From Gymnorhina tibicen (taxonomy: Eukaryota > Chordata > Aves > Passeriformes > Artamidae), in contig VXAZ01008120.1 of assembly GCA_013399875.1 (NCBI GenBank), positions 310,001-374,000 on the forward strand: a stretch of 64,000 nt of DNA, in the 5' to 3' direction. The notes under the pieces were generated by a model. That model worked only from the letters and a program-made list of their open reading frames with translations. It was not told the origin of the DNA and ran no database searches. Shown piece by piece: positions 51,201 through 63,300 of the stretch (its first letter is position 1; every line of letters begins with the position of its first letter). Both the position numbers and the translations under genes were made by a program.

Positions 51201-54200
51201 TTTATCTGCTTCCAGTTATTCCTGAGTATTATTGCCTTTTTGGTCAAATAGTCAGCCAAGCTGTCCTTGTTAGTCATAGAGACAATGTCCTCTGTCTTTT
51301 CTTTCCTTGAGATATACCTGTCCACACTGCTTACCTGCCAGCAAAACACCTCCTCTAGGCGACAGGCACAATGCTGAACCCCAAGCAGCATCAGCTGCCC
51401 AATTTCGTTCAGGAGTACAAGGTTCAAGGGGATCCCAAAAAGTGCAAACACGATGCAGAAGATTCGACCAACCGCAGTGCTGGGGCTCAGGTTCCCATAG
51501 CCTAGGCAGGGGAGGAATGAAGCATTAAATCTAAAATATTCTCTGCTTGCTCGCTCCCCCTGGAGGGGTGAACCTCCATCATCTACAGAAGTTAGGCGAG
51601 AAGGTCACTGCCCCAAAAGGACCTTTTTTATAAATAACTGTAAGTTACATCCATTGTTTGTCATATCCTATTGTGGGCTAGAAAATAACATTTCTTTCCC
51701 TGCCAACTTTGCTTAGTTCCTTTTCCATTTACCAGTGAATTTCCTCTCCCCTACCCACTGCCCCGGCTGGGATCTGACGTAAATGCAAACCTTCCGTTTA
51801 GTTCAATTTTTGTAAGCATTGTTGGCATGGGGTTTGCTGGTAAATGATCCTGCATGGCTGTCAGGTGGTCTCTGAATCACAACAACAGTGTTTTAATTAT
51901 AACAACCACCCTTTTCTACCTTTGTCCCACAGGACTAGTCAACTTAACACTGCATCCTTGCTTATACTCTTTTGCACCCCAAGTACCAAATACACCTTAA
52001 ATTATCAAAATTATTGTCAAGAGTCTATATACCCAGAGAATTCATATTTAAACTGTGTAAAATAGTTCAATTTCAGACCTAAAGAAAAAAGAAAGTGTTT
52101 TAAATTTTGTCTCTTTCTTCTAGTCATGGGAAGTGGTCTAATAAAAGGTCCTGCTCTGCAAGCACAGCCTTGCTTGTATCCTCAGATCATTCTGGCTTCA
52201 AAATCACTTGTCTTTATTCCCCACACCTTCTTTTTAAAATGTCCTGTAAATTTGCAGACTTGCACTTGTAATTTCCAGTGTTTTATGCCACGAGAAAGTC
52301 AGATTTAACTAGGGTGTATTTCACAGGATGCTTTCAAAGACAGAAATAGCACACCACAAGCATTTCAACAGTGCCTTAGCCAGTCAGAGACCTATGGCCT
52401 TGACTACGTTCCAAAATCACCTCTGCTCTTTAGAGATTGGTGTATGTCCACATAACAGATTCTCTTTTCACCACAAATAATGCTATCCCCTCCCAGCGCC
52501 GCCCAACCATCGGCACAGAGCATTGCCCAACCAGCAAGCACAGGGGTGTCCCTCCACGGCTGCCCTGCTCGGCTTCTGGGTGCTGTAGCCTCAGGGCAAG
52601 TGAGCAGTGCCCAGCAGGGAGAGGCCCCAGGGCTGGGCTCTGTATCCCAGATAAGCGAGAGTGCAAACATCTGTGGTTAACTCGAGAGTCCCATTCCTTC
52701 ACTAACCTCTGTCCCATGCCAGCTGCAATGAGCCACTGACGATACACGTAGAAATGTGTGCAACTGTGAGCTGGGGCTAGCTACATGTTCTGTGCCAAGT
52801 TTTTACTAACAAAAATCTCTCACCATGGACAACTCTGCAGTTACCTGTGCAGGTGCACCGGCAAACTACACCCAGAAATAAAAAGGTCTGGGGGAAAACT
52901 ATTCCTAAGTGTGAACCCCAAAAATTCCAAATTTTATGATATGGAGGACATTCCCGCCAATAATTTTAGGCACACAAACAACATACCTCCAAAGGAGCCT
53001 CAGGAGCCTGTCCCTGGGAAGGGGGAGAGCATCTCCCAGAAAGAATGGGATGCTGTTACGTAACTAGATGTTTTAAAATACAGTCAAACAAAAGGGACTA
53101 AATTAAGACTTCATTCCAGTGCAACTTCTTTGTGAGCAGCCTTGCACAGTTAATGCACTTTTCCCCAGTGATTGTTAATTTCTGCCAGCTTTCACCATTT
53201 CTAGACTAACAGGTGTGGTAAATGAGACATGTAGGCAAGTCCATCTGGTAGATGACCTCTTCTAAGTGAATCATAGAGAGATGTGTCTGGTGTGATGCAT
53301 TTCGCACTGGCTGTGACATTTCAGTGGATTAGTTCCAACTTTTCTTTTATGCGATTAGGGTGTTTTGTGGCCTGACCTGGCCCAGGAGAAAGTGCTGGGG
53401 GGCATTTACTGTAGGGCTGGAGGCTGAAGATGAGTCACATACATTTATGGCCAGTTATTCCCGAGGTTGTTTCCCCCTAACCCTTCCCCTTTCTTTTCCT
53501 TCTATACCAAGTTTTAAAAGACTGTGTAATGTCTTGAGCAGTTCTTTTTACCACAGATTTCTAAGTTATTCAGTCTCTGCAGAAAAACATAAGAGGAGAA
53601 AGGCCCATGATCTCAGGTCACTGTGTAAAGCACAGCAGCCTTCAGAAAACTGTGGTGATGCCACACAGTGCTGACTGGAGAGCACCTGAAGTTAACCTCT
53701 ATGTTACAAATTAGAATGGCAAACTGGATGATGTAGGAAGGTCTAATGTGCACAGTAAACCCAGCCCTCCAAACATCAGATCTGCTTTTGAATTTGATTT
53801 CTCTGGCTCCCTTTTCCCTTGGACTCAGCAGCTTGAGACAATTTTCTGAAGACTTGGTACACAGTTGCTGTACATATGCCAAAAAGCCATGTCCCACCAG
53901 CTTTTTATACAAGATACAAAGTATAATCAAATAGGACAGGAGACTTTAGATTATGCAAAATGGCCAGAAATTTACTCCTTGCTGGTTACATCTACTTGTC
54001 TTTGCACTAGACAAAGAGATGCCAGCCTAACTGCCAACAAACCTCAATTGTTAACTCCAGCAGGAATGGGAAAATAGGACTTACCCTCTTCAGTATTAAC
54101 TGGTGTCTTATAACACTGTAGGCTATATATTGGAAGATCTGAATCAGACTGAGAAACTAAAACTACACTGCCAGTTGTGCCACATCCCTCATGAGCCTGC

Positions 54201-57200
54201 TACTGGGATGTCACCTGGCACATGCCTGAGCAAAGAGACACTGAGGAATGATCGCTAAAAACTGCAGAGACATCAAAGTGCAAGTGTTTCCACTGAAGCA
54301 GCTGTATTAAGGGCATGTATAGCTCCTCTCATTTTGAAATAAGGTGTAATGTAGGTTAAGCTTCTTTAGAGGAAACAAAACAAGAGTGGTTTTATTTCTA
54401 AATGCTTATTTAGAAATAAAGAAATATTTAGAAACCATGTGCTTGAACTCATGTGCTTCTGTTACGCACATTAAGTAATTCAGGATTTTTTTCCTGCTTT
54501 CCCATTCCTATCCATAAAGGATTCAGAAGCTCTGTAGACTTTTTAAGATGACACTTATTAGTAAAAGATCTTTTCATTCACAAGCCAATACTCGCAGTGC
54601 CCTCAGTTAACCGAGGCAGCTGCAACTTCCCGCTACCCACAATGAGAGGTTTATTCAACTCCTTTTCTCACTGTCCAGACATAAAAGAGTATTTTCATCA
54701 AAAAGTGCTTAAAACAGAAAGTCTCTCATAGGCTGAAAAACATCTGAAAATTTACCAAAAAATTTCATCTGTGGAAAAAATCCCAGAGTTAGCATAAAAT
54801 CTCCCCAAAAATGTGTCTGAATACTAAAACCACCAATAAAGCTACTGTTAGAAAAGCAACTATTCTTGTTTTTTTAAATCTTTTCTCCTACCTGAAAGTA
54901 TACAAGCTATCACTTCCTACAGAAATGGTCTAATCCCAAATTTACAGATTGCTCTTGTTGATAGTATTTTGCTTTGAATAACCAGGCATCCATCTAAGCC
55001 TGCAGGCCAGGTATCCACTATGCAGTTCACTGAGGGGTGTCAATGCCAGAATTACTTTATCTTGCATTGCACTTTTAAATACTCAGATAAAAACTTCTCC
55101 ACTTGGCAGTTGGGGTGATGTTAAGTGAGCCACATTCCTATTTTCCCAGGCACTGGAGGAAATTAAATCCTTAAACTATTCAGCTCCTCCTACCACCAGC
55201 TCCTCCTCTAACACTTTTCAGGAAATCAAAACTTTTCTTTCCCTTGTGGTCTTCACAAGTGATCTGGACATTTTAATTTAGGAGAAATGAAAGCTGTGTT
55301 TCATGAAAAATTCAAATGTTCCATTGAGAAAAAAAATAAGATATTAAAATTCACTTTAGATAGAAAAAAAGTCTTTGTGTAATTCAAAGTGGAAAAACCA
55401 CAAACACACCAACTGATCACTCACACAGCCTTATGGTAATGTTTTTCTGGTTCCTGAAAATGTGAGCATGGCCCCAGCTTAGGTGGAAGGTGACCCTGAC
55501 AAAGCCCTCACTAGACTGCTCTGACCTCATAGCTGACTGCTTTAAGCAGATAGTTGCACTAGAGACCTCCTGAGGTACCAGGAAGACTGAATTATCCTAT
55601 GATCTTATAAGCACTAGGATTTTCAGAGGTTATTTGGTATCACCTACATTCACTTGAAGATCATCAAGTCAGGGATTCCTATCCTCCCTCATACTTTGAA
55701 TGTCTCCATAACTACATAAAACATATTAACATGCTTGGCTTCTCAAACTTCTTGTGAGATTTCACATTGTACTCGCCAAGTCTGCTCTAAGTTCAAGACC
55801 ACTTACCAGCTGGACACAGCTAAGGACACCTGACACAGGAAGTCACAGTTATTTCCAACTCATCCATCCAGGGAGGATGCTACAGGCTCCCAAATGCAGA
55901 GACAGAAATAGGACACAAGCCCCATGCAGCCACACTGCTTGCATTGGCTTCTCAGTTTTATGGTTAGAACAAACCAAAAATTTGAAGAATTTGATTTTAA
56001 AAGCTAGTGGTTGCAGAATCTCAGGAACTTCATCTTATATGGGGAAGCTCATTGGAACCCTGGCAGGCTGAACCAGGGCAGAGTTATTAACAGCTTTAGC
56101 CCTATGAAGTTCCAGGTGAGAGTAAAATTCGGTTGCCTTCAATGAATGAAAAAGAAGCTTCAGATGAGTAGTGCAGTCTTTGATTTGTGCTGTGTATACA
56201 CTGGAAGCTGTATAGTGGGCCTAGTCTCAACTGGGTAAGATGGCATGCAGTCAAAAAAGCAGACCATATTTCCAGTGCTCAGGAGATAGCTCAGAGGATG
56301 CTTCTGTGAGTGGCTATCTCCACATCTACCAGTGACCTCTCACGGAATACTGTACCACATCCTACTCGGCCACACCTGTAGAGCAGCTCTTTCAGCTGTC
56401 TCAGGGCAGGGAAAAGATCAACGCATTAACAGCGGCAGCTTTTCAGCAGAGAACACCTGAAATTGCTACTGTTTTATTCCCCACACTGGAATCCTCTGTG
56501 GCAACTACTCAGTGTCTGTAACAGTGTGTTAATACCATCACTCACTGAATAGCCTGATCCATGCCTTTATGCTATCTCCCAGTCCTTTGGGGTATTGCTT
56601 TTAGGAGCTACGTACTGTGCTAACCAGAGGAAGAAAGAACAGGAAGAAGGTATTTCCCTTCTTTTCTTCATGGTGAGATGGTTTACTTGTCCCATTTTAT
56701 ATTTAAAAAAGAGCCCTTGAAATTCACACAACTGAATTCTGGTGGCTTTGCCACCAGAAAAAGGTAATGCAGCACCAGGCAATGACATCCATCCATCCAA
56801 TATTAAATGGGACATTCAGGCTAGAGTGGACAATATTCCTTCTACTAGGCTTGCACAGACAAGTCAGCCTCATCACTGACTATGGAAAGAGCCTTTCCCT
56901 AGCACCTTCTCTGAAGTTACACCACCCTCTGGTCGTTTGACTTTAGGAACTTTCATTTTGTGCCCCACTGAACTTGCTTTGACCTCTGCCCTGTTAGTCC
57001 AAACTAAGAAGGAGGAGAGTAAACACAGAAAGGAGAGACTTTGTGTCGGCAAGGGATAAAGAAGTCTGCGAGATAAAACCAGCAGCAAATTAGTTTCTCT
57101 TTCTTTAATCATGTTTAGTACTACAGCTCTACAGGAACTTTGAAGATGACCCTTCAAGGCATTGGAGAAAGGGTTCTTATGGAAAAATCTGCAGAAAATG

Positions 57201-60200
57201 AGATAACATAAAATCTGGCATGATATGATATGACAAAGACAGCAAAGAAGAAAGCACAGAAGCGTAACAGTGGGGAGAAGGAATCAGCAGGCAGATAGGG
57301 CTGCCCATCCCAAAAGTTATAAATACAGTTTCATTCTAATTATGAGATTGGCCAAGAAGTAGATAGGCTTTGGGGCACTTCTTTAAACAAGAGATTGTAG
57401 TTCATACCTATCTGTTCTTTAAAGCTTTGGGATTGAGGTACCAACTAAGTCCAGCCTGCAGGTTAGAACTCGCTTTGTTTTTAAGCAAAGTTCACATGCT
57501 GCTTTTAATCACTAGCAGTGAAAATAGATGAGGCTCTCATTTAAATGGAAGAAGGATACAATGCAGAAGATGCTGCAACAGGAGACATGGGGATTTGAAG
57601 CTTGTCACTGGAGAAAGAAGCTAATACCGCTCAGTTGGTGTTAACAGGGAAAGAAGTTAACATCCCTTCCTGTATCCTGGTGAGAAGATGTTCTGCTAAG
57701 AACTTGAGAAATGGACAAAGCCTTCTGAGGGGGCTAAAGCACCTAAAGTAGAATAGAAAGAGCATGTCAGAAGAAAGTGATGAAGGTAAAAGTGATAGTG
57801 GCTTTGGCAGTGCTGTTTGAGAAGACTAAGGAAAAGAGTCACAAAGATGTTGCATAAGAGGCTAGCAAGGCATGAATAGCATTAATTGCAAAGAAAAAAT
57901 CTGGAAGAGAAACAGGCCAAAGGACTTGCAGCAGCTGGAACACATGGAATAGAGGCCATCCAGATTCTTCAAAAATCTTTATATAGTACCCCTAAATTCC
58001 CGAGAATCTCTCTTCTCCAGTATCATCTTAACTCTATCCTTCCTGAACTCATTTGCCAGAATGCCTTGGGTTTTAACTCCTATAGGCTGATCTCGTGCAG
58101 CTGGACCTGCTTTCATTGGTTCCATAATCACAGCCTGAGATAAACTCTTCCTTGCCATGTAAGAACACTAAAACCTCTACAAATCCTCAAGAAGCCTTCT
58201 CAATTGTCATTTATCTCATTGCCATGCCTTATACATGAAGTTTCCTATTGTGACTCACCCCTTTGAACTTCATTGAATTCTTTGGAAAGGAGCTTGTCTC
58301 TTTACTTGACATTATCAATTATCCTTCCCAGTCATGCTGTGGTATCCTCAGTGAGGATGAATCCCTCGCTACCTCAAGAATTTGCATAGAGATTATGATA
58401 ACAGACTCAGGGTGAGGCTCTGTGAAACCATTTGTAGTTTTCTCTTCTACAACATACTGTTATCAACAGAGTGTTAAGACACTAATCTGTATGCAACTAG
58501 CAATTTAACTTGAAAAAGCAGAATGAAGGGTCCAGCTGTCTGCAGTTCTCTGCATAGAAGTGACTTGTATGGCATTCTCAAATCCACAATTGAAAAATCA
58601 TGAAAAAGTCCCTAGAGTCATAGCATCAGCTTTAAAATTATGAGATAAAGAGCTGCAATATTTGGTTCTTTTCAATTTTCAATTGCCTCTGCTGTCAACT
58701 CAGTTGTGTCATGCCCTGTCCTGTCCTCCTCCCCTACAGCCATCAGGGTGAGGAGTTTACTTAAAAAAAAAAAAGAGGGAAGTGGGGGGCTGGGGGAGGG
58801 AGAGTAGCTTAGCAGCTACTCTTAGTAGAATTAGTAAAAGAGCAGAAATTATTAAAAAACATCTCTGCCAACATCACAAGATCCCCTTATATTTTAACAT
58901 GATAAATTTGATTCTTCCTGAATATCGTTAACTTAAATTGTCTGTGGTGAAACAGTCACTCTGATGGCTTAGAAACTCATCAGGATTCACTCCTGCAGCA
59001 AGCAAAGCATCTCTGAGCAGATGCTGCTTTGCACCTTCCTTTGGAAGGAACTGCTCTGCCGGAAACCCACAGCCTGTGTAACCCTGTCTGATGAGCCTTC
59101 ACTGCCATCATCTGGTACAACCCTTGCCTGGCAGTGCAACACACTGAAAGTGTGTTCCCAACCAGAACAGTGCATGTGCAAAAGAGCAGGGCAGAAAGAA
59201 GTACTGAGTCACAGGAAGATGACACACCACCACTCACTTGCCTCCACCCCCACAAAAAACCCACAAACCCTCTCTTTCTTTTAGCTCATGCTTGGGGGCT
59301 TAGTGTTCTGGAGCCAGTGTATCTTCAATAACAATCAGAAATCAAAAGAAGGTTTCATTTGAGTACAAAAAGAAAATTCTTGATTTAAAAATATACTTAA
59401 AATTGAAGAGAGCTGACAAATCAAGAAACCCATGAGGGATTTTTGATACTCAACAACCATCTCTCCACATACTCTCCCCTCCATGCTTTTATCTTAATAC
59501 TGGGTCACACCACAAGAAAAAGACATCAGGGCAAGTTATTAATGGTTTTGGGGACAGGGGACATAAACTGACAACAATTAATAGCATCTGCCTTAAGTAG
59601 CTCTGTACCTAGTACATTTTATTGTTTCCATTCTCTCTCCCCCTACTTATTTCCATCATTTCTTTGTGGCTTTGCATTACCCATTTGCTGAAACCCAATT
59701 CAACTGAATTGCATATTTGTCCAGCTGCTTAACTTTCACTTGAACAAGCAGGTCCTCACTTAATACAGGTATTAATAAGGAGGAATAATTCATAAACTTA
59801 GTCTTTGAAGACGCAATAGCCAGTATTAAGAATTTTCCAAAATCATTGCTGTCCTTGTGACAGGAAAAGCTCATTTCAATGCACAAGTCACTGCAGACTT
59901 CTCAGAGTGCACAAGGCTTGGGAAAGTCCAGGCAGTGCAGCACCATGAAGTTCAGGCCCTAGAAGCCATGTAAATTAGCAGGAATATGTCCTGAGCTAAT
60001 TATCTCTGTGTCTAATCAGTTAGAGATCATTACTGCGCTGGCACTGACAAAGCATTCCTAGGGCTAGGTTCATGGGTGCTTCCCTACTTGCCTACTGCAA
60101 GCTCCAGGGAACCATATAGTGCTGGAGCAGCATCTGAGTACAGGTCCTCATTCCCACTCTTTTCCCAATGGGGTGGCCCCGTAAGCAGGGAACTCTTACC

Positions 60201-60314
60201 GATGGTTGTTATTGCAGAGATGGAGAAGAAGAAAGACCCACTGAAGTCCCACCTGCCCAGGCTAGTGGTGTTTCCCTGGAGGGTTATGCCACTCTTGTAG
60301 GCTTGGATGATACC
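47986..60314 (-). CDS. KCNK17: KCNK17-like two-pore-domain potassium channel, partial gene of four exons
   Basis: The joined exons 60314-60200, 51501-51335, 50213-50045 and 48281-47986 encode 248 C-terminal residues of a plasma-membrane background K+ channel. Seen in the fragment: an N-glycosylation sequon NTT at residues 15-17, first filter TTIGYGN at 36-42, TM2 around 50-75, TM3 around 104-121, the EGWSY motif at 125-129, second filter STIGFGD at 141-147, and TM4 around 165-186. The runs GMNP, WYKN, SLWILFGMAWLALIIK and LLLFLLLPPLLFS match human KCNK17 far better than KCNK16 or KCNK5, as I recall those sequences. The family forms dimers opened by alkaline pH; the lysine at residue 163 (in WYKN) aligns with the residue reported as the external pH sensor. 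Human KCNK17 has 332 residues, so about 85 N-terminal residues (TM1, cap helix 1) are missing. No start codon or promoter is visible. All introns are GT-AG. Confidence 0.9.
48740..48935 (-). mobile_element. CR1 LINE ORF2 fragment inside a KCNK17 intron
   Basis: The minus-strand frame reads LLESSTAEKDPVVLMGTKLS followed by QGAFVAKKASD. This matches the CR1 ORF2 segment usually written with AEKDLGVLVD and CALAAKKAN. Both the 3' and 5' parts of the element are missing. It lies in the same orientation as the channel gene and has no splice-site evidence of exonisation. Confidence 0.78.
49585..49640 (+). repeat. Possible old amniote repeat tail
   Basis: tacacctaagtgacttaggctgcctttta resembles a motif (cctaagtcacttaggc followed by a cttttgaaaa-like run) common in interspersed repeats of turtles, crocodiles and birds. 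I cannot name the family. Confidence 0.3.
50045..50213 (-). CDS. KCNK17: KCNK17 internal exon: TM3 and second pore loop
   Basis: This is a 169-base exon. The acceptor TTTCACTAG is followed by AAT AAA GCT, and the donor after ATT G is GTGAGT. It encodes a short cytoplasmic lead-in, TM3 (TCALVTGLLLFLLLPPLLFS), EGWSYEEGFYYSFITL, and the second filter STIGFGDYVI, which has the GFG in place of GYG that is usual for the second pore of K2P channels. It enters in phase 0 and leaves with one base of the next glycine codon, matching the following exon. Confidence 0.94.
50214..51334 (-). other. KCNK17 intron between the TM2 and TM3 exons
   Basis: A GT-AG intron of 1121 bases, about half of which is an ERVL-type solo LTR (50365-50940) lying antisense to the channel. 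The remainder is unique-looking AT-rich sequence with no further feature recognised. Confidence 0.88.
50365..50940 (+). mobile_element. Solo LTR of an avian ERVL-type endogenous retrovirus
   Basis: A ~576-base element beginning TGTTGGTTTTAG and ending near TTAAACACTGACA. It carries blocks I recognise from a common avian LTR: ttgtgctgaaaacagtgttg, tcaaggccttttctgcttct, accaaagggatattccat, ggcgtttgtcttcccaagta and tgctttcctgggaatggctg. A TATA-like catatag lies at 50634-50640 and a polyadenylation signal ATTAAA at 50820-50825. No internal retroviral sequence is present, so it is a solo LTR. I could not identify a target-site duplication, so the ends may be off by a few bases. Confidence 0.85.
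51335..51501 (-). CDS. KCNK17: KCNK17 internal exon: filter 1 end, TM2 and cytoplasmic loop
   Basis: This is a 167-base exon. The acceptor CCTAG is followed by GC TAT GGG, which completes the glycine and gives YGN of the first filter. The donor after CAG is GTAAGC, so it ends in phase 0. It encodes YGNLSPSTAVGRIFCIV, FALFGIPLNLVLLNEIGQLM (TM2) and the loop GVQHCACRLEEVFCWQ. The wording around FALxGIPLNLVxLN is characteristic of KCNK17. The intron upstream is about 8.7 kb and the one downstream about 1.1 kb. Confidence 0.93.
54391..54420. repeat. Perfect inverted repeat, 13-bp arms and 4-base loop
   Basis: tttatttctaaat and atttagaaataaa are exact reverse complements around gctt. It lies in the large KCNK17 intron. 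Confidence 0.95.
55450..55612 (+). mobile_element. CR1 LINE 3' end
   Basis: The segment with ggtggaaggtgaccctgac, gctctgacctcatagctg and gacctcctgaggtacc, ending in gaattatcctatgatctta, matches the 3' UTR and terminal repeat region of an avian CR1 subfamily. It lies antisense to KCNK17 in the large intron. Confidence 0.75.
58777..58800 (+). other. Canonical G-quadruplex motif
   Basis: Four G tracts (ggg, gggggg, ggggg, ggg) with loops of 4, 2 and 1 bases. It lies on the template strand of the large KCNK17 intron, so the pre-mRNA is C-rich here. A purine tract with a 12-base A run precedes it. Confidence 0.8.
60200..60314 (-). CDS. KCNK17: KCNK17 internal exon: cap end and first pore loop
   Basis: This is a 115-base exon. 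The acceptor is ...TTTGCAG before GGT ATC ATC, and the donor after ATC G is GTAAGAG. It enters in phase 0 and leaves after the first base of a glycine codon. It encodes GIIQAYKSG, then a conserved NTTS glycosylation site and GRWDFSGSFFFS, then the first filter start TTIG. The match to the human KCNK17 stretch with VVQAYKNG and NTTSMGRW supports the assignment. It is the most 5' exon I can find, 3.7 kb from the right edge. Confidence 0.92.
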
Positions 60315-63300
60315 CTGCAAAGAGACAATAATGTGAGATCCCACAAACCCCTTTAAGGCAAGTTCACGTGACCAGCATTTCCACTTCTGGCTGGTGAAAC
60401 CCCAAACTACCACCACTTCTGATTCTGTTGTCTCCCTTTTAGGAGAGTATATCTTGTGCCTTAGAGATCAAAGGGCTGCAAGGTCAGAAAAGCCAAAAGC
60501 CAGCACATTGCTTCTAAGAAAAGGGCATCCACAGCAATAAACAAAAGTTGCATGTGCACATGGTAGATTATAGAGATAAATGCGGAAGAGATCGGAAGTA
60601 AGATCTAACTAGAGAAGGCCTAGCCAGACAGTAATTAAGACTGCCTTATGACATATTCCTTAGGAAAATTAAATGTTTCCAGATGGGATATTCCAATGGC
60701 AGCAGTCCCAGAGCAGCAAATATACATGCATATGTAAATGATACAGATCCCTTGCAGGGGAGCCCCCTGGACTGGGGAGGAATCCATCTGGTGTTTTACA
60801 GGAGACTGAGACTACTCAGGTTGGCCAAAATGTCCCCACATCAGGACTACAAATGTGAATGAATGGATCAGATTAGTATTATGCCTGATTCTGTTCAATC
60901 CTCCTGGGAAAGACCTAGAAGTCACTAGCTGAAGTGTGCAGAGTTATGCTAAAATAAGGTATGTCTTAACGGTACCCACATCTGACTATGCCTTCCCATG
61001 CCAACAAAATTAATGACTGTTGTGTCCAAAACAACGTTATTCACAGCATGTACACTAAACATTTCACACTGACACTTCCCTTGACAGTTGATTATCCTTG
61101 AATGCAAAAGTGTAGCCAAGAATACATAAAATTATCATCTCTGAAAAAGACATGCAGATACTAAATAATACTGTCCCTGTTCTAACAAAGAGTGCTGATA
61201 AAGCTTTCACCACTGATAATAAAAGGAATCATACTCAGATTTTGATCAGTTGTTGGTTTTACAAAGAAGTTGTAGTTTATACATCCACCAAACAAACTGG
61301 CGTGTCAAGCCTGCAAAGAAAGGAAGCTTTGTCCCATTTTACTGATGTAATGTGCTCTACATAATTTATACGGCTTATATAATACTATACAAGGCTGTGA
61401 ATTAAAAACTGTTTCCAGGGTCCCAAGCAGCAGCTCAACTACAAGGATCATTATCTCTTTTCTCTAGAGCTACTAATTCTCACGCTAAGACCAAGGAGCA
61501 GCTCCAAGATCAACACATTTTTCTAATCAATAAACACTGTTTGGTAGTGCATTTGCAGAAATATCTTGATTTACTCATAGCTGAAGGCAACTTAAACCTC
61601 TCAGGGTCACATTATAATCTATTAAATTCTAAATCATGAGACAGAGCAGAGAGTCCGTGCTCTGAGAAGGGCTACGGACCACATTATGTTGTATTGCATT
61701 TTGCTTCCTTCTGTGAATTGTTGCTGTAACATGAGTTGGGCAACTCAAAATTAACAAATTTGTATATAGCATTAGTGACATAAAAGAACCAAGCCCTGCT
61801 TCCCTTCTCCATGTGTCTACCTCTGGAAAAAAAAACAAAAACCAAAGAGAGAAAAGGTTGTCTCAAGAAACCCCCAGCAGGATTTGTTTTGAACAGTTGT
61901 GTGCAATTCCCCCACCTGTCATTCTTCTTCCAGGTCAGGTGTCTGAATTGAGGTTAGTCAGGTTGCGTGGGGTGCAGGCTCACAACACTTGACCTTCAGT
62001 TTAAGAAGTGTAAGAAACTCCAGGCAATGGCCTAGACAAGAATCAGTTTGCATGAACATAAAATAACTCCCAAAGTAAGTCAAATGGCAAGAGACAGTGG
62101 AAATTTATACAGATGACCTATTTTCTTCCCCTCCAGAAACTAGCAGTTAAATTTGAAATAAAAAGCTTGATATCTTCCTCAAAATTTCCTTCTGTAAACT
62201 GTGACCTGTGCAGTTTTAAGCACTTAGTCTTGAACACATATATACCTGCTGGAACAGCAACAGTCCAGTTCTCAGATAAATTGATCATCAACTGGATCAG
62301 GGACAAACTTAAACGTGAAGCATGTTTGTTGTCCATTCTCCTGCCTGATGTCCTGCTGATACAAGCTCAGCAGCTGACAATATTACACACAACATCACAT
62401 TTTTAAATTCGGAAACACTTAAGAACCAGAGAGGATGGCAAGAACCTGTGGCTGAATTGGCCCAAGGAAATGGAAAAATCTTCATGCAGAAAAGGGAAAC
62501 AAAGAGCCTGCAAAAGACATCATGTGAGAAGCAAGCAGCAGTAACCAAGTCATTAAATGTTTGATTTCACATCTTTGCACCGCTTCTGTTCTGCCTGGTT
62601 TAGAAGCAAGACGCTGAGCAGTCGTGAACACCCACACGAGCTGTGCAGTGACTTGTAACAACTCAGCATGCCAGGGTCACTGTTAACTTTCCCCAAACAG
62701 TGATGCTACTGCCAGGAAGCACAGGATGTGTCCTGAGGTTCTGCAGACAGGCCACAGTATTTGCCCTAAACAGCATGGTGACCTGCACTGCTCCCAGTGG
62801 GAAGGAAGTACCACGTAACCATTACTCACTGGCAAAGAGCGAGCCCTAAGCCTGCAGCGTGCCAGCTGTTTTCTGTTTCTGCTACAGAGGCACTTGGTAT
62901 GCTTGCTGAGGTCTCCAAGACCCTTCAGCAAAAAGCCTCTAAGCATTTCTTTGTTAAATCCTGTTATCAAACACCCTGATAACACCATTAACCATTAGGC
63001 CCACCCACCTGTTGAAGACAGCCCAATGGGGACCACTGAATAGTCATGCAAATCAAAGCCACTTGAATAAATGAACAATCCCAGAAGAAAATTCGTTACT
63101 GTTGGGAAGAAAGAGCTACTGATGTCACCCATAAAAGGGAAGATTCACAGTGGGTGGAAATAAGGACACAGGCATTTGTTTTTCTGAAGTAAAAAATGTT
63201 TTATTATACTATCTAGAATCAACCTTTGACATAGCAACAATGATGACAGAAGATTAAAGACTGACTCTCCTGAGAATGGTAGAACTAATGGAGCTTGCCT

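Larger units (their letters stand above)
51502..60199 (-). other. KCNK17 intron interrupting the first selectivity filter
   Basis: A GT-AG intron of about 8.7 kb that splits the glycine codon of TTIG/YGN. It contains a GC-rich patch near 52480-52650, a 13-bp-arm hairpin at 54391-54420, a CR1 3' end at 55450-55612 and a G-quadruplex motif at 58777-58800. No exon-like frame was recognised within it. Confidence 0.85.
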
